Assembly: GCA_973895155.1 (NCBI GenBank)
Contig: OZ316893.1
Coordinates: 1,116,001-1,180,000, forward strand
DNA length: 64,000 nucleotides
Source: Marsupella aquatica
Lineage: Eukaryota; Marchantiophyta
Direction of reading: 5' to 3'
Numbering within the stretch: the first letter of the stretch is position 1; each line of letters opens with the position of its first letter. The notes below the pieces were generated by a model, which saw only the letters and a list, made by a program, of their open reading frames with translations, had not been told where the DNA came from and ran no database searches. Both the position numbers and the translations under genes were made by a program. Below, piece by piece: positions 42,249 through 53,578 of the stretch.

Positions 42249-43755
42249 TCATGATCCAAACTCCCATAGCAATCCTCCTGGCTGTCGGTTGAAAGCTAGA
42301 GCACGGGCCATAACTCCCGTTTGAAGTGTTCGCCCAGCAGCCCGAGCTTGCCTATTCCGTGCCATGTCTCCGCCCCTCATTTCTGCTGCTCTGTCTTCCT
42401 CCTCAGGGGGGCCTGGAGGCCAGTCCGTCATCTCTTCCTCTGTCCACTCGTCATTTCGTGCCAACACATAGTTATGCAACAAAGCACAAGCACGAATCCA
42501 TCGACATATCCACACATTGTCCTTTTTTTCATTAAGTTGGGTTCTGATTTCTTTCAATGAGAACCAGCGTGACTTTAGCACTCCTATACAATGCTCATTC
42601 ACATATCTTGTCTTGGCAATGCAAGTATTAAAATCCTCTTTATCCTTGTGCCCATATGTGTTCTTGTAGGCAGCGACCATGTGGGGTGCATTCACATACC
42701 CCGAATCTCCAAGAAGATACTGCCCTGCATCAAAGGCTGAGACTCCATGTATTTTGTCCCAAAGTATGCACCTCTTCAGGCACGTGAGGTCAGAACACGA
42801 TCCAGGATTTCCTGGGGCATATACACATAATATCATCAGCCAAGGGAACATACAATACAAAGTGGCAAAAACGTCAATTGAACATAGGCAGGAACATAAT
42901 TGGTTGAGTAGATGCCTCACCAGCTTGAAGGAATGTGATCTTCCTCCTATGATCGCACACAACCTGTGCATTGATGGAGTATCGGGATTTTCTATCAAAG
43001 TAGCACTCGCCATGGTTCTTGGGTCTTTGTGTCAATGGAAGTATGGTTCCATCAATCAATCCCACGCAGCCATGGAAGCCACGTTGAGAAAATTCATTAG
43101 AAATGAGTAGACGCTCTGTCCTATCTGGCCATTTCAAATATTCACCAAGAGCTGACTCCAGGGCTGTCACACATCTAGTACTGTAATTGACACAGGATCC
43201 CACACTTACACCCCACAGTAGCAAGGTTCGTTTCAGCCACACACCATTCCCTGTATGCCCTAACCTGTCCAAGCAAGTGGCTAGTTGGAGTGAAACAGGG
43301 GCCTGTTCATGGTGAGAATTGTTGTGAAACACTGGATGCATTTCAATTAAGTCTAGAAGAGCAAAAAAAGCTTCTTTATCCATCCTACAAATCTGTCTGA
43401 AGTCGCTCATAGGCAGGATGGTTCTGAAAAAAGTAGTTGCAAATTCTTTTGCCCGAGCAATTTTAGAGCGTTTCTGATAGTACCTCTCACTAGATAACAG
43501 AGTGTACATGTCAAACCACTCACTTGGTCGACAATTGACATTGCATGGGTCTCTATCAATTCCAGCCTCTGAATCAGAGGAAGAGTCCATGTCACAGTCA
43601 GTATCTATGGACATGAACCCACTGCTGTCTGAGGAAGAGCAATTAGAAGACCCACTCATGCCATCATCATCACTAGAGCTTTCCAGCATAATACTCAAAT
43701 AAAGATGCTCACGAACCCATTTAAGGCATTGCTGGCGATTTGAGACCTTTGGCAT
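42249..43755 (-). CDS. PIF/Harbinger DDE transposase (DDE_Tnp_4 type), 2 exons
   Basis: Catalytic transposase. On the minus strand exon 1 is 43755-42921 and exon 2 is 42811-42249 (donor G|GTGAGG, acceptor CCCCAG|GA, phase 1), giving 465 residues. The first ATG is at 43755. The frame is open to 43818, and an AG just upstream could allow an additional 5' exon. Residues 27-65 are an acidic serine-rich tail-like segment. A helix-turn-helix-like region lies near 150-200 (LQLATCLDRLGHTGNG). The catalytic triad is visible as Asp235 (VGLIDGTILPL), Asp314 (YLLGDSGY) and Glu351 (NEHCIGVLKSRW), all in family context, and the junction reads FLQAG|NPGSCSD, like the usual GWPGS. Near the C-terminus are LHNYVL and acidic residues. 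No key residue is missing, so it could be active. Confidence 0.88.
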
Positions 43756-43964
43756 ATTTCTCAAGGAGGCTATCACCCTGGCACTGCAAAGGAAACCACA
43801 CACATTCAATTCACTCAAAATAAATAAAAGTGCCCGAGGGAATCCATATTAACATTTGCATGACAAATCCTGTGATTGTCCAATCAACTTTGCAGCTCTG
43901 TGATAGCCCATTGACATACTACTACAGCTGTAAAATGTGGGGTTTTCCACTAAGACCCTAAACC

Positions 43965-44624
43965 CTACTCCTCGTCACTTAATGCTGCTGTTCGTATAGC
44001 CTGACAAAGTTCTTCAAGCAATTTTTTGGCACTGCTTGATTTGGTAGGGGTTTTTAAAATAGATTTTGCTGGTGTGTGGTAAGAAGAACTACTACTACTT
44101 CCACATTCAGGAGTGTTGAAGGATCGTATTGATATTGGTACTTGGACTGCAGGGGCATCCAACAATGTCAACTGCTGGACTGAAATCCCCTTCTTTCCAG
44201 TTCTGAGGAAAACCTTCGCTCTTGGGGTGCTCTCCATCAAGGCAGTCAAGAACTGAACCTGCTGCCCCTCATTGCAATTACTGAAATCTTCCGCATTGCA
44301 ACCAAGGAGAGCATCAGCAACATCCCACAAATTGACATGGAGAGGGGCTGTGCCTCCATGAATGGCATCACAAATTATGACCTTAAACCGAAATCTCAGT
44401 AAAGGAGCATCTACATGTGTGTTGTAACATGGACCGAATTCAAGGGACTTCGAACAGATGCGACCACTCGGCAGTATGTGAGAGCATGCCTGGTACACAA
44501 ACTTCCGGGGGTAAGGATTGGGAGCAACGTAGTTACATATCCACACTAGTGCTGGAGCAAACGACATGGTGTCGCCTCTGCGATAACTATCCTCGACGTC
44601 AGATAGGCAGGTCCACTCTCCCAT
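43965..44624 (-). CDS. RPA-like OB-fold/zinc-ribbon protein carried by the transposon
   Basis: A 219-residue frame with an ATG at 44624 and stop at 43965, 209 bp upstream of the transposase gene on the same strand. Residues about 28-150 resemble the C-terminal DNA-binding domain of replication protein A large subunit: FVYQACSHILPSGRIC, a second Cys/His pair (PCYNTH), a strand LLRFRFKVIICDA, then LHVNLWDVADALLGCNAEDF. In RPA that domain contains a zinc ribbon in an OB fold and binds single-stranded DNA. The C-terminal tail is serine-rich with SSSSSSYHTP. RPA-like domains are known in plant Helitrons, and this could be a captured gene that helps transposition or repair. Function is inference. 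An upstream exon is possible, since AG precedes the ATG. Confidence 0.6.
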   Translation of the reverse strand: MGEWTCLSDVEDSYRRGDTMSFAPALVWICNYVAPNPYPRKFVYQACSHILPSGRICSKSLEFGPCYNTHVDAPLLRFRFKVIICDAIHGGTAPLHVNLWDVADALLGCNAEDFSNCNEGQQVQFLTALMESTPRAKVFLRTGKKGISVQQLTLLDAPAVQVPISIRSFNTPECGSSSSSSYHTPAKSILKTPTKSSSAKKLLEELCQAIRTAALSDEE

Positions 44625-45129
44625 CCTCCCCTGTGAGAACGAACAACAAGATAAGCTAAGATTGTGGGGACAAACAAAAATTGCTAGAGTGAGAAGCGTA
44701 GCTCACCAAACCTCACCACACGATAAGCTTCTACCGTCGAGCTCCAAGTTCCAGGGGCACGCGATGGCTCCAGCCTCAAATGATGGCTCTTCTCAGGCTT
44801 GGCGATCGCTAGCGCTTCAAAGTCTTCAGACCCGAATCGATCCCTCAATGCGCAAAAGCTCCAAAATGGCAGCTATGGCGTTCGTTCGATAGCAAGCAAG
44901 TGGTCGAGCTTACAGGCATTTGCGAGCAAGTGTCGAGAAAATGCTGCTTGCGAGCGAAAATGGTATTAAAAAATTTGGGTTGCGGATGGCCTGTATGGAT
45001 GTTAACGGCCATCGGGAAACGGTAAAGTCCCGCGGCACGAGTGTGCGGGCTAGCCTGGGGGAGTGCCGCACATTTTTAAGTCGCGTCCCTCCGAACCTAA
45101 CGCGGACGGCCGTCACTGTGGCCGCGGCC
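44625..45129. promoter_or_regulatory. right subterminal region of the transposon
   Basis: About 500 bp between the RPA-like start and the right inverted repeat. It probably contains the promoter of the minus-strand genes. It becomes GC-rich near the end (CGGACGGCCGTC at 45100-45111 is a short palindrome). No gene. Confidence 0.4.
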
Positions 45130-45146
45130 TATATTTGAGACCCCCT
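45130..45146 (-). repeat. right terminal inverted repeat
   Basis: TATATTTGAGACCCCCT, exact inverse of 39695-39711. Confidence 0.92.
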
Positions 45147-45149
45147 ATT
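45147..45149. repeat. target-site duplication ATT (right)
   Basis: ATT directly after the right end, matching 39692-39694. Confidence 0.7.
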
Positions 45150-45824
45150 AGACTTAGTACAGAATGTTTCTTCAAGGCAAACGTTCCCCATAGCTTTTGA
45201 GACCTGAAAAACTATTGGGCAATAATAGGCTCAGTGACAATAAGATTTGTTCGAGGCAACATCTCCATGGCTTGAAGACCAGACAGACTTGACAAACAAC
45301 AGCCTCGTGACCAAAAATTGCAAAAGGCAACATTCTCCATGGCGGCAACTCAGAATCCGCGGGAGGTAGCACTGCTGCTCCTACTTGACACGATCTCCAG
45401 CGACTTTGATGTCGAACGCAAGAAAACTGTGAATGTGAGGTTTCGTTCGTCTACTTGCTCCGCAAGTGTGTTTTTGGTACAATAATAGGACAATCTAACA
45501 CAGAATGGTAGACCTCCTTCACATCCTGTGTCTGATTGGATCCAGCATGAACCAGATTTCGTGGGCAGTCTGTCATCCTACGACGGGAGGATGACTCACT
45601 CACCGCGACACACGAAGACATTTCTTAAGCAGCATCGCACTGATTACTTGGCGTCGTACGATATATGCTTCGGCCAAGTTACATTCCCCTCCGGCTTCTG
45701 TACTCTTCCTTGATACTGCCAAGCGGACGTCTTCTACACAGTCCAATATGTTTCCAATTTCCAACATGATTTTGACATTCCGGCCGAAATCTGTCACACC
45801 AATGATGGGCTACAACGTGTTACC
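45150..45824. other. intergenic, short degenerate repeats only
   Basis: The words 'aggcaa.cgttccccatagc', 'aggcaacatctccatggc' and 'aggcaacattctccatggc' recur at about 45174, 45253 and 45323, showing another decayed tandem array. No gene recognised. Confidence 0.4.
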
Positions 45825-46950
45825 TGTGTAGAGGCTGCACGATATCCATTGCACTGCACTCTAAACTTCAATGCTCCGTAACGTAAGGCTCCACGATAGC
45901 TGATTTTTTGAAACCGATTCTCCGTAAGGCTCTGCAATGTCGGCGTCACTTTCAACCAGAATGATTTGACAGGAAGTCTACCACTCTAAACGTCAATGCT
46001 CCGTAAATCTCCACGATAGCCATTTCATTCAACTCTTGAAATGGATTCTCCGTAGGCTTGGCATATCTGCCATCGCTTTCAACATAATGACTAACAAGAA
46101 TTTTCACCACTGACTGAGCGTCATTGCTTCGTAAGGCTCCACGATAGCCATTCCTTGTCCTCTACAAATGTACTCTCCGTGCTTGACAAGAACTTCAATT
46201 ACTATCATCGGGCATTTTGAGAATAGTCGTGGTGTGCGAAGCCAACGGGCAACGCCGCCCATTTCCGAGATTAGTGGCCATCTGCAATGTCATTTTCAAC
46301 ATAATGACTGACAAGAGTTTTCACCATTCAACGTCAATGCTTCATAAGGCTCCACGACAGCCATTCCTTGCACTCGAGAAAAGGACTCTCCGTGACTTGA
46401 CAGTAAGTTCAATTTCTATCATCTGGAAATCTGGAATGTCTAGAATTGTGGCTCTAGAGCACAGTATAGCTGTACAGTCGTGGTGAGCGAAGCCAATGCC
46501 GCCCATTTCCAAGATTAGTGGCGATCTGCAATGTCATTTGCAACATAATGACTGAAAACAGTTTTCACCACTGAACGTCAAGGCTCCACGATAGCCATTC
46601 CTTGCACTCTCCGTCATTTGACAATAAGCTCAATTTCTATCATCTGCAATTGTGGCTCTAGAGCACAGAATGTTCGTGGTGTGCGAAACCCAATGCCGCC
46701 CATTTCCGAGATTAGTGGAGATTTGCAATGTCATTTTCAACATAATGACTGACAAGAGTTTTCACCACTGAACGTCAATGCTTCAAAAGGCTCCACGATA
46801 GCCATCGAGAAAAGGACTCTTAGCAATTGACAATAATGTCAGTTTCTATCATCTAGCGATTCTGGAATTGTGGCCCTCGAGCACAGCGTATAGTCGTGGA
46901 TGCGAAGCCAACGCCCATTTCCGAGATAGTGCAGATCTGCAATGGGTATC
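45825..46950 (+). repeat. degenerate tandem array of about 1.1 kb
   Basis: The word GCTCCACGATAGCC, or close to it, recurs near 45888, 46008, 46137, 46350, 46585 and 46792. Around it come 'aacgtcaatgct.cgtaa', CATAATGACTGACAAGAGTTTTCACCA-like wording and 'caatgccgcccatttccgagattagtgg'. Unit length is about 120-130 bp at the left and 205-235 bp further right, so two unit types alternate. Frames are broken throughout. I recognise no protein or RNA. Confidence 0.8.
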
Positions 46951-47179
46951 GTGGAGTGCTTGCCCCTCTGGCCTCTGCTGTGCCGCGAACGAGATGCGTC
47001 GAACTTTGTCATCGTAAATCGCCCCAAAAAGAAACGCAAGCATTTATTGATGAGTGTCAGACTGTCAGTAGATGAGACTGCAGATCCAGATTCGGATCCT
47101 CTCATTATGAAACGTTTACAACCTGCTAAAAATAAAAATATCTTTAGGCCTAAGGACTTTACTATATACAACATAACTT
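46951..47179. other. intergenic, nothing recognised
   Basis: Right edge of the array, followed by AT-rich sequence leading into the GC-rich repeat. Confidence 0.35.
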
Positions 47180-47526
47180 GGTTTGGACTTGCCAGGCAAA
47201 TGAGTGGTCCTGACCCCGTCATCCGTCACACCCAGTCTGCCCGCCCGACCGCCCGGTTACCCGAGGTTGGGGCCGTTGGAGTGTGGCGGGGTGATGGGGC
47301 TGGTTGGGGGGGTGGTCGGGCCAGGCGGTGGGAAGGGTTCAATTGGGAGTCTGGGGGATCCAGGACCGGGTTGGGAGGGAAGGGCCAGGAAGGGAAGGGA
47401 AGGGAAGGGCCAGGAAGGCGAGTCCGGGGGAGCCTGGGATGAGTTCGGGACCAACCAGCGAATACAGGCAAATATGTATCATTTGGCCCCTGTTGGAGCC
47501 GTATTGTGATGAGTTTACGTGTCGGA
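47180..47526 (+). repeat. GC-rich dispersed repeat, copy 2
   Basis: It starts GGTTTGGACTTG and ends with 'aatacaggcaaatatg', 'atcatttgg' and TGTTGGAGC, as in the other two copies. The core at 47260-47430 is G-rich on the plus strand, with GGGAAGG repeated in tandem at about 47393-47410. Several runs of three or more G make quadruplexes likely. Confidence 0.7.
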
Positions 47527-47955
47527 TAACATGTAAACGTTCCCGTCGCTTCAAACTGGGCAATATAATTTGGTTTTGTTGAGCATAGATGACATTCGGA
47601 ACGGCAAGCCCATGAACCATCCAACGCACAATAATCGACACACAGAGATACGTGGTTCACTTCCACATGAGGCTACGTCCACGGGAACACACAAGAGCTT
47701 TACTGCACTCTAGGCCAACCGGCCATACCAAGCATCCACAGCACAAGCTCTTCTTATCTCTCAACTAGTTCCGTAACAATGAGCCTAAGTTTCACCAGGG
47801 TCTGGCATCAGCCCTAGCTATATGCACAACAGCACTACCGCTAACATTAGCTAAGTCCTAACTCGAGTTAGACTAACTGTGGTTAGCTCATGAATCACAA
47901 GACTAGAGCAATATCTAACAGGTTCATGGTTGGGCGTCTAATAAATAGGATAATG
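47527..47955. other. intergenic, nothing recognised
   Basis: No gene. Short frames overlap the end of the GC-rich repeat only. Confidence 0.35.
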
Positions 47956-48128
47956 TGCAATAATAAAAATGTGATAAACATGTTTTCACTCATTGATTTA
48001 AATAAAATAACTAGGTTTATCATGGTATGGAGGTAGTACACAAAATCACACATCAAAATGTGGCAAATATGTTTTCACTCATTTATTTCAAGAATATAAC
48101 AAGTTTTATCATGATATGGAGGGATGTG
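47956..48128 (+). repeat. two tandem copies of the ~80-bp dispersed repeat
   Basis: Copies at about 47966-48035 and 48052-48122 share AAAATGTG, 'a.atgttttcactcatt.attt', 'tttatcatg.tatggagg'. Related to 11881-11960. Confidence 0.7.
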
Positions 48129-48295
48129 ATACACCATACATGTCATATTATGATGTGCAGTTACTGGGACCCCTAATGTCCTGGTTTGAGGGCTTTATAT
48201 CTCCTAATGCACTCTAAGAAGTACATTCTCCTATTCTCAAAGTCCAAGTTGCCTACAGAGAGCTTGAGTTTTGAGTGTCCCATAATGTGCTAGTA

Positions 48296-48415
48296 ACAAC
48301 ATCTTAATAGACTTGAAGGCTCAATTAGTTGGAGGACCCCTTGGTTCTATAGTAACAACATCTTAATACACTTAAAGGCTCAATTAGTTCAATGACCCCT
48401 TGGTTATATAACCTT
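48296..48415 (+). repeat. 58-bp tandem duplication
   Basis: AGTAACAACATCTTAATA, 'acttaaaggctcaattagtt', GACCCCTTGGTT repeated at about 48292-48348 and 48350-48409. Confidence 0.8.
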
Positions 48416-49430
48416 GATGTTATTCACCTACTTGGAGTAATAAAGAGTTGTAGATTGGAATAGGTTTATATGTGGTAATGAGAATACAGAGATGAAATGG
48501 AGTATTCTGAATGAAGTGAATTTTCCAGTAGTTAGGACACGTTGAATTTATGGAAGCCAAAGAGGAGATAATGTATAATAACAATGACACCTCTGGGAGC
48601 ACAGCTAAGGTTGGGGTTGGAACTTGAAACAAATAGATGGTACTCACCATCTATCTAAAGGCAAAGGTTGGGAACTCATAGTGATTGTTAAAACTTTGGG
48701 TTCAATAAAGAACTCTCTAACAGGGCCCGTTATGTTTTATCCGGCTCTCCCGGCCTGCATCTCAAGCACCAGAACTAGCAAGTTCAGGTATGCGCTTGTG
48801 CTTGCACCCATGCCTGGCAAGTGCTACAGATGGTAGAGATGCATAAATATTTGTCTGAATGGACAATTGTGCCCCATCACAAAGTCAAGGCATTTTCAGC
48901 CTGCATTTTGCAAGTTTGAGTGGCAGAACAGGTTGAGGCTTGTGTCGTGTGATTGACACCATATGGATAGGGTCAGGCCAGACTAGACACCATCTGCCTG
49001 CCGACCCAATTGCGTTTAGGGCGAGTAATGGGAATGCTCTTACTCTGGCTCCCTGCATGAGACCGGAGAATGATGTTCCACCTGAGCCCAAAGGTCCTCC
49101 ATGCGTCTGTTTGACAGCCTCGTGTACCTTCTGGAGTATGGACTCACTTGCACTGGGATCTAAAGATTAGCCACATTGTGAACTTATTGCACCATGTTAT
49201 GAAAATTATTTTTGGGAACATCATTGTTGGGAACACCATTTTCAAAAACTACTTTTGAGACTTGGAAAGTCCAATTCACCGTTTAAACCCACAAAAATTG
49301 GAACTAGGCGAATCAGAGTGGCTTTACAAACATTCTTATCCATAGTAGTGTTATTCTCTCCTACATTAAATCTAGACCCGATAATGAATGGAAGTAGCTC
49401 AAGTTGACTTTTTCAACCATTGCTTTAGTT
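48416..49430. other. intergenic, nothing recognised
   Basis: No domain-bearing frame. A few imperfect short repeats; no RNA gene found. Confidence 0.35.
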
Positions 49431-49836
49431 GGGGGCCTACAATCCTACATGATTAGCAGTGGACCCAAGTAAATCTCCAGAAGTGATCACAGCATTTTTA
49501 AACATGGGATCCTAGACTTCCATTTTTTAAACTTTGGCTCCAAAGAAACTCTCTAGGCATATTTTTCAAAACTGTGGCAAATTCCATGTTTTTTAAAGAA
49601 TTTCAGACTGCCAACCATCAAAAGGGCCTTGTCAAATCCTAAATGTATGGTGTCTACCATCCTACATGATAAGGAGTGGGCCCAAGTAGATCTTCAGAAG
49701 AGACCAAAGCATTTCAAAACTTGTTGTCCTGGATTTCCATTTTTGAAATTTGTTTCGGAAAAAAGGACTCAACAGGGTGGATTTTTCCAAACTGTGGTGA
49801 ATTAACTGCTTTTAAGAATTTAAGTGGGAAGAGCCT
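49431..49836 (+). repeat. direct repeat of about 190 bp, two diverged copies
   Basis: 49438-49616 and 49650-49836 share CCTACATGAT, GGACCCAAGTA-like or GGGCCCAAGTA, 'tcttcagaag', 'gcattt.aaa', 'tttccatttttt' and 'caaactgtgg.gaatt'. Identity is perhaps 70-75% by eye; an old duplication. Confidence 0.7.
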
Positions 49837-52800
49837 AGTCAGCCTCAAAATCCATAGTTTGGTGTGATTCAATTACTAAAGACGCAGGACTGTCCCTTTA
49901 AGGCGGGGCTTTACAAGAGGTTGGGAGGCACTTGTGAACAATTTTTTCATTTTTCACCAACTTAAATTGGAGGGCCATTTCACACACGAAGAGCATCTCC
50001 TATTCTCCTATGGTTATTGGATTGGTCTATTGTAAGGCTATGTTGACCAAACTCAGTAAAGATAAACAGAAAAGGCAATAATGGGTTACTCTAGGGTTTT
50101 TGGTTACTGGATCTGTATAGAAGCAGCTGTATAGCGAGTGACTGAATACATGATTTATTTTTGGGTTCTCCAAGATCTAATGGTTAGTATCCAACTAGTG
50201 CCTATGATAGTAGATATTGTCAAAACTCACTAAACTATTGGACCTGCTTTTTGACACATGATCCTTGCTATATTCAGTAAACTAAAAAACAAAAACTCTG
50301 TCTGTTATATTTAATGTATACATACACTTGAGCTGTCTTTTGTTGGCTGAACTAAAGTGGTGGGCGCTGAAACTGACTCCACATCTTTTTTCTAGTGCAT
50401 ACTATTTCTCCGCATATGATTCCGTGCATAAGATTCTGAAAAATACAGCATACAATACTAAAGAGAACCATTTGCAACAATTCAGCTTTTGTGATTAGAG
50501 CTTTTTGGTCACGGGCCTGGTATTTAATGTATACATGCTCTAAAGAGTGTGGCTACCAGCATTTTGGAGTCCTTCTTTGCTTCCTGCTCTAGTGATATAT
50601 GGATAAATGGGGCCTACCCAGTGTAATTGTGTAAACCCACCCAGCCACCCTATGGAGGTGATGATTGACATTCGCATAATTGTGAGCATGAACTCCGAGA
50701 GGGACTTTACTCGATGACTCACACCCACACCTCTGTAGGTGGTTTCAAAGATTCCACTGGATCCCATTCAGATATTCATCGCATTGCTGTACCCTTCATT
50801 TCTTTTATTAATTGAATAAATGATGACGACAGTAAAAAGGCCACGGGGGTCCACACTCCACAGCCGTCAGTTGGTGGTGGCTCCCGCCATTCTGGCTGGC
50901 CATGCAGCTCGGCTCCACTAGATTGCCACGCGCCGCTTCTGCCTCGTCTGCGGACCAGTCGACGGCTGGGCGTCTTCCCTGGCTCTGGCCTCTGGCCCAC
51001 CCACTCACCGGCGACTGTACAGAGCAGAGCAGAGCAGAGTCCTCTAGTCCAGCCGTGGCCCCGGAGGCCAGGACCCTCGTCCGCCCATGTGTGCTTTGCA
51101 GCTCATGATACGTTTTTCATGTGCGATCAATGTTTTCTTTTGGTGCAAGGTGTTGAGTGTCCCAGAGGATATTTTGCCCAGGTTCCTTGAAATACGAGGG
51201 GTAGCCAAGGTTACCTTATCTCTCAGTCAAGTTGGACATGCCTACTAATATTCTTCGAATTTTTTAACATTTGTTTTTTCGCATTAGAATGATAAAAAAG
51301 TACATAAAATTTACGAAAAGGACTAACAAAGTACAATGAAGTACAAATAGAACAAAGCATCAAGGCAAAAAGATGTGAGCAAGGGAACCTCTCAAAACCT
51401 AAAAAGAGGAGAAGAAAGAACTGGGAAAAAAGGTACTAGTCCCATTGTGAAAATGAGCTAATGATGGTCTACATCAATTGTTCGTCACTAAATCTGCAAG
51501 TGGGACCTGGATGTCTTCCAAGGGGGCAATCAGTTTAGAGACACACTAGAACCCATGGCTAGGGATCTATATATGATATACTTTCAAGCTTGAGCACATT
51601 ATAGCATCACAGCAATCCATTGACAAAAGTGCATGGTCAAAATGAGGTGGTTGGATGGAACTGACCCGTCTGTGAATTAGCGGGGCTTTATAAGAATTGG
51701 GGCATACATAGTGCCTATGACCCATTGTAAAAGTGAGGTCCATTGCATTCAGTAAGCTATAAACTCCTAAGAAAAAATGAAGCGGATAGGGAGAAAATAA
51801 AGGCAAGATCCTGAATATAGATGGACCAAGGACCCCCTCAAGGTCTAAGTTTTTGATAGATAAACATGGACACATCACAAGAAAAGGGACACTGGCAGGT
51901 GACTGGGATCAGTAATGGTTTAATTAACCACATTAAGCCTCCAAGTCCATGTAAAGTGAAGTCAGGCTTGTTCTCACATTTGAGTGGCTAGAATTACATC
52001 TAGAATACACAAAATAGACAAGTCCCCCTCCCTCCTCCCCTATATCTTATTCTCTATGCTGGTTCCTAATATTTCTCTTCGTATGATTGAGATGGTATCA
52101 ACAGAATCAATGTTTTTTCTGTTGTATCCAACCAGGTTTTCTGTGTGTGATCCCAAAACTGCGACACGTGGATAACTTCCATGAAATGCTAAAAATAAGT
52201 TGCCAACTATAAAGGACCTTGAATAAAATCATGTGTGAACTGTGAAGAGAATCTCTGGTAGCAGAACTGGTAGTCAGGAGCACTTTAAAGTATTACGAAA
52301 AAGCAAATGCGCATAAGCCGTTATTCGCTTGACACCTGACAGGCTGGCACCTACCTTTTGCCTGCTGGCAGAGAACTCATTAAAAACAACTCCTACTACA
52401 ATCTCTTTAAGTGCACACTCCATAACTGCAAAACCTAGCTAGCAGCAAGGTGTCTATTTCTTTCCTTTTTCACAGGGTTTGCACCTTTAGTAAGTGAAAA
52501 AAATGGCTTGTATAATGACAAGCTATAATTGCAAACCCTCGTTATTTAAGTGTGCATGAACATTTATCTGTAAGCTGATAATCCTATCAATTTCACGTAC
52601 TGATGTAATTGCCATGGTTTTGGACTCACCATGTGGTGAAAAGAGTATTTGTGAGAGACAGTGAACTCTCTCTAAGTGCACGTTCCGAGGAAGAAGCCAC
52701 TTGTGTGCCCTAAATGAGGGTTTGCACTATGTCATAAGTGCAAAAATTTGGAATTTGCATTTATTAGTTGCAATGAGCCGTCTGTCAATAGACACTCTTG

Positions 52801-53120
52801 TGATGTCCTTCATAAATTGTGCATCCTTATCCTAAACCATGATCACCTTCCTCCTAAGCGCCTCTTTTACAAGCACTTTAAATCACTGTTCTTGTCTTAG
52901 AGTCTCTTAAGCTCTTTCGTCAAAAGTGATTGAGATGAGAACTTTTGTTCAAAAAGTAAATAGAGGTGAAAACATTCAAACCAGCCGCACCATTTTAATA
53001 GTTTCACCCTGTCCTTAATCCTTAGTTCCACTTGCATCCTCAATTTCAATTATGGCCCCAAAGAAACACTTTAGTATAGAAGCTTCACTCAAGTCCATCA
53101 AGAGTAGCTTAACAAACCAA
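49837..53120. other. long intergenic stretch, no gene recognised
   Basis: AT-rich DNA. A locally GC-rich stretch at 50840-51100 contains the tandem pentamer AGAGC (about 51020-51035), but its frames on both strands lack domains. The terminus-like AGAGACACACT at 51537-51547 may be a decayed MITE end. The TGCACTT-type words of 21.6-22.5 kb reappear sparsely (52410-52760). Confidence 0.35.
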
Positions 53121-53124
53121 CTGG

Positions 53125-53325
53125 CTTAGGTCAGTTGGCTAGGGGATGAGCCTGGAATTGAGAGGTCCCAGATTCAATCACACCCTCTCCACACATAGGG
53201 GTGTGGAGGGTATACGTGTGTGGGGGGCTGGGAATTCTGATTATCCCTGGTTGCCCACTTTGTGACCCTAATTTAATCCTCTCTCCCTTGTGGTAGGGGT
53301 CATTGTTTGAACCATGAGGGCTCAC
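53125..53325 (+). mobile_element. possible tRNA-derived SINE, second family
   Basis: TTAGGTCAGTTGGCTAGGGG (53126-53145) resembles a tRNA D-arm/A-box, and AGATTCAATCAC (53169-53180) resembles a decayed B-box about 25 bp later. The body that follows, with AGGGGTGTGGAGGGTATA and a 'ctcccttgtggt' block, is shared with about 850-1040, supporting a dispersed family. Ends are not defined. Confidence 0.45.
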
Positions 53326-53578
53326 CCTAAAATGTGTTCCATACAATGAATGACTGCCACTATTGGGGGTAGGGAGAGTCTTGTAAGCGTTCTTCCTCTT
53401 TTACTTCCACGCAACAACTAATAGCTTTACATGACTATTATGTAGTCAGATTAGATACCATGGGATGAAGAGGATGCACAATGTGGGCCTAGCTTCTGCT
53501 GTTCTGTTGTACCCTCTAAATACACCTTTTATTAAAACTGAGTGAAAGGACAAAAGGAAGGCTCCTCACACATGCCAG
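53326..53578. other. intergenic, nothing recognised
   Basis: Short AT-rich spacer without open frames of note. Confidence 0.35.

Larger units (their letters stand above)
39695..45146. mobile_element. complete PIF/Harbinger-type DNA transposon with three genes
   Basis: The 5452-bp element has perfect 17-bp terminal inverted repeats (AGGGGGTCTCAAATATA at 39695-39711 and its inverse at 45130-45146). These extend imperfectly by GCC, with direct ATT triplets on both sides. It carries the two proteins known to be needed by PIF/Harbinger elements, a Myb/SANT-like DNA-binding protein (40049-41665, plus) and a DDE transposase (43755-42249, minus), in convergent order. It also has an RPA-like OB-fold gene (44624-43965, minus). 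All three frames are open and the termini intact, suggesting recent activity. Subterminal DNA at both ends is GC-rich with CCGCGG-type words. The ATT duplication departs from the usual TWA of the superfamily. Confidence 0.88.
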
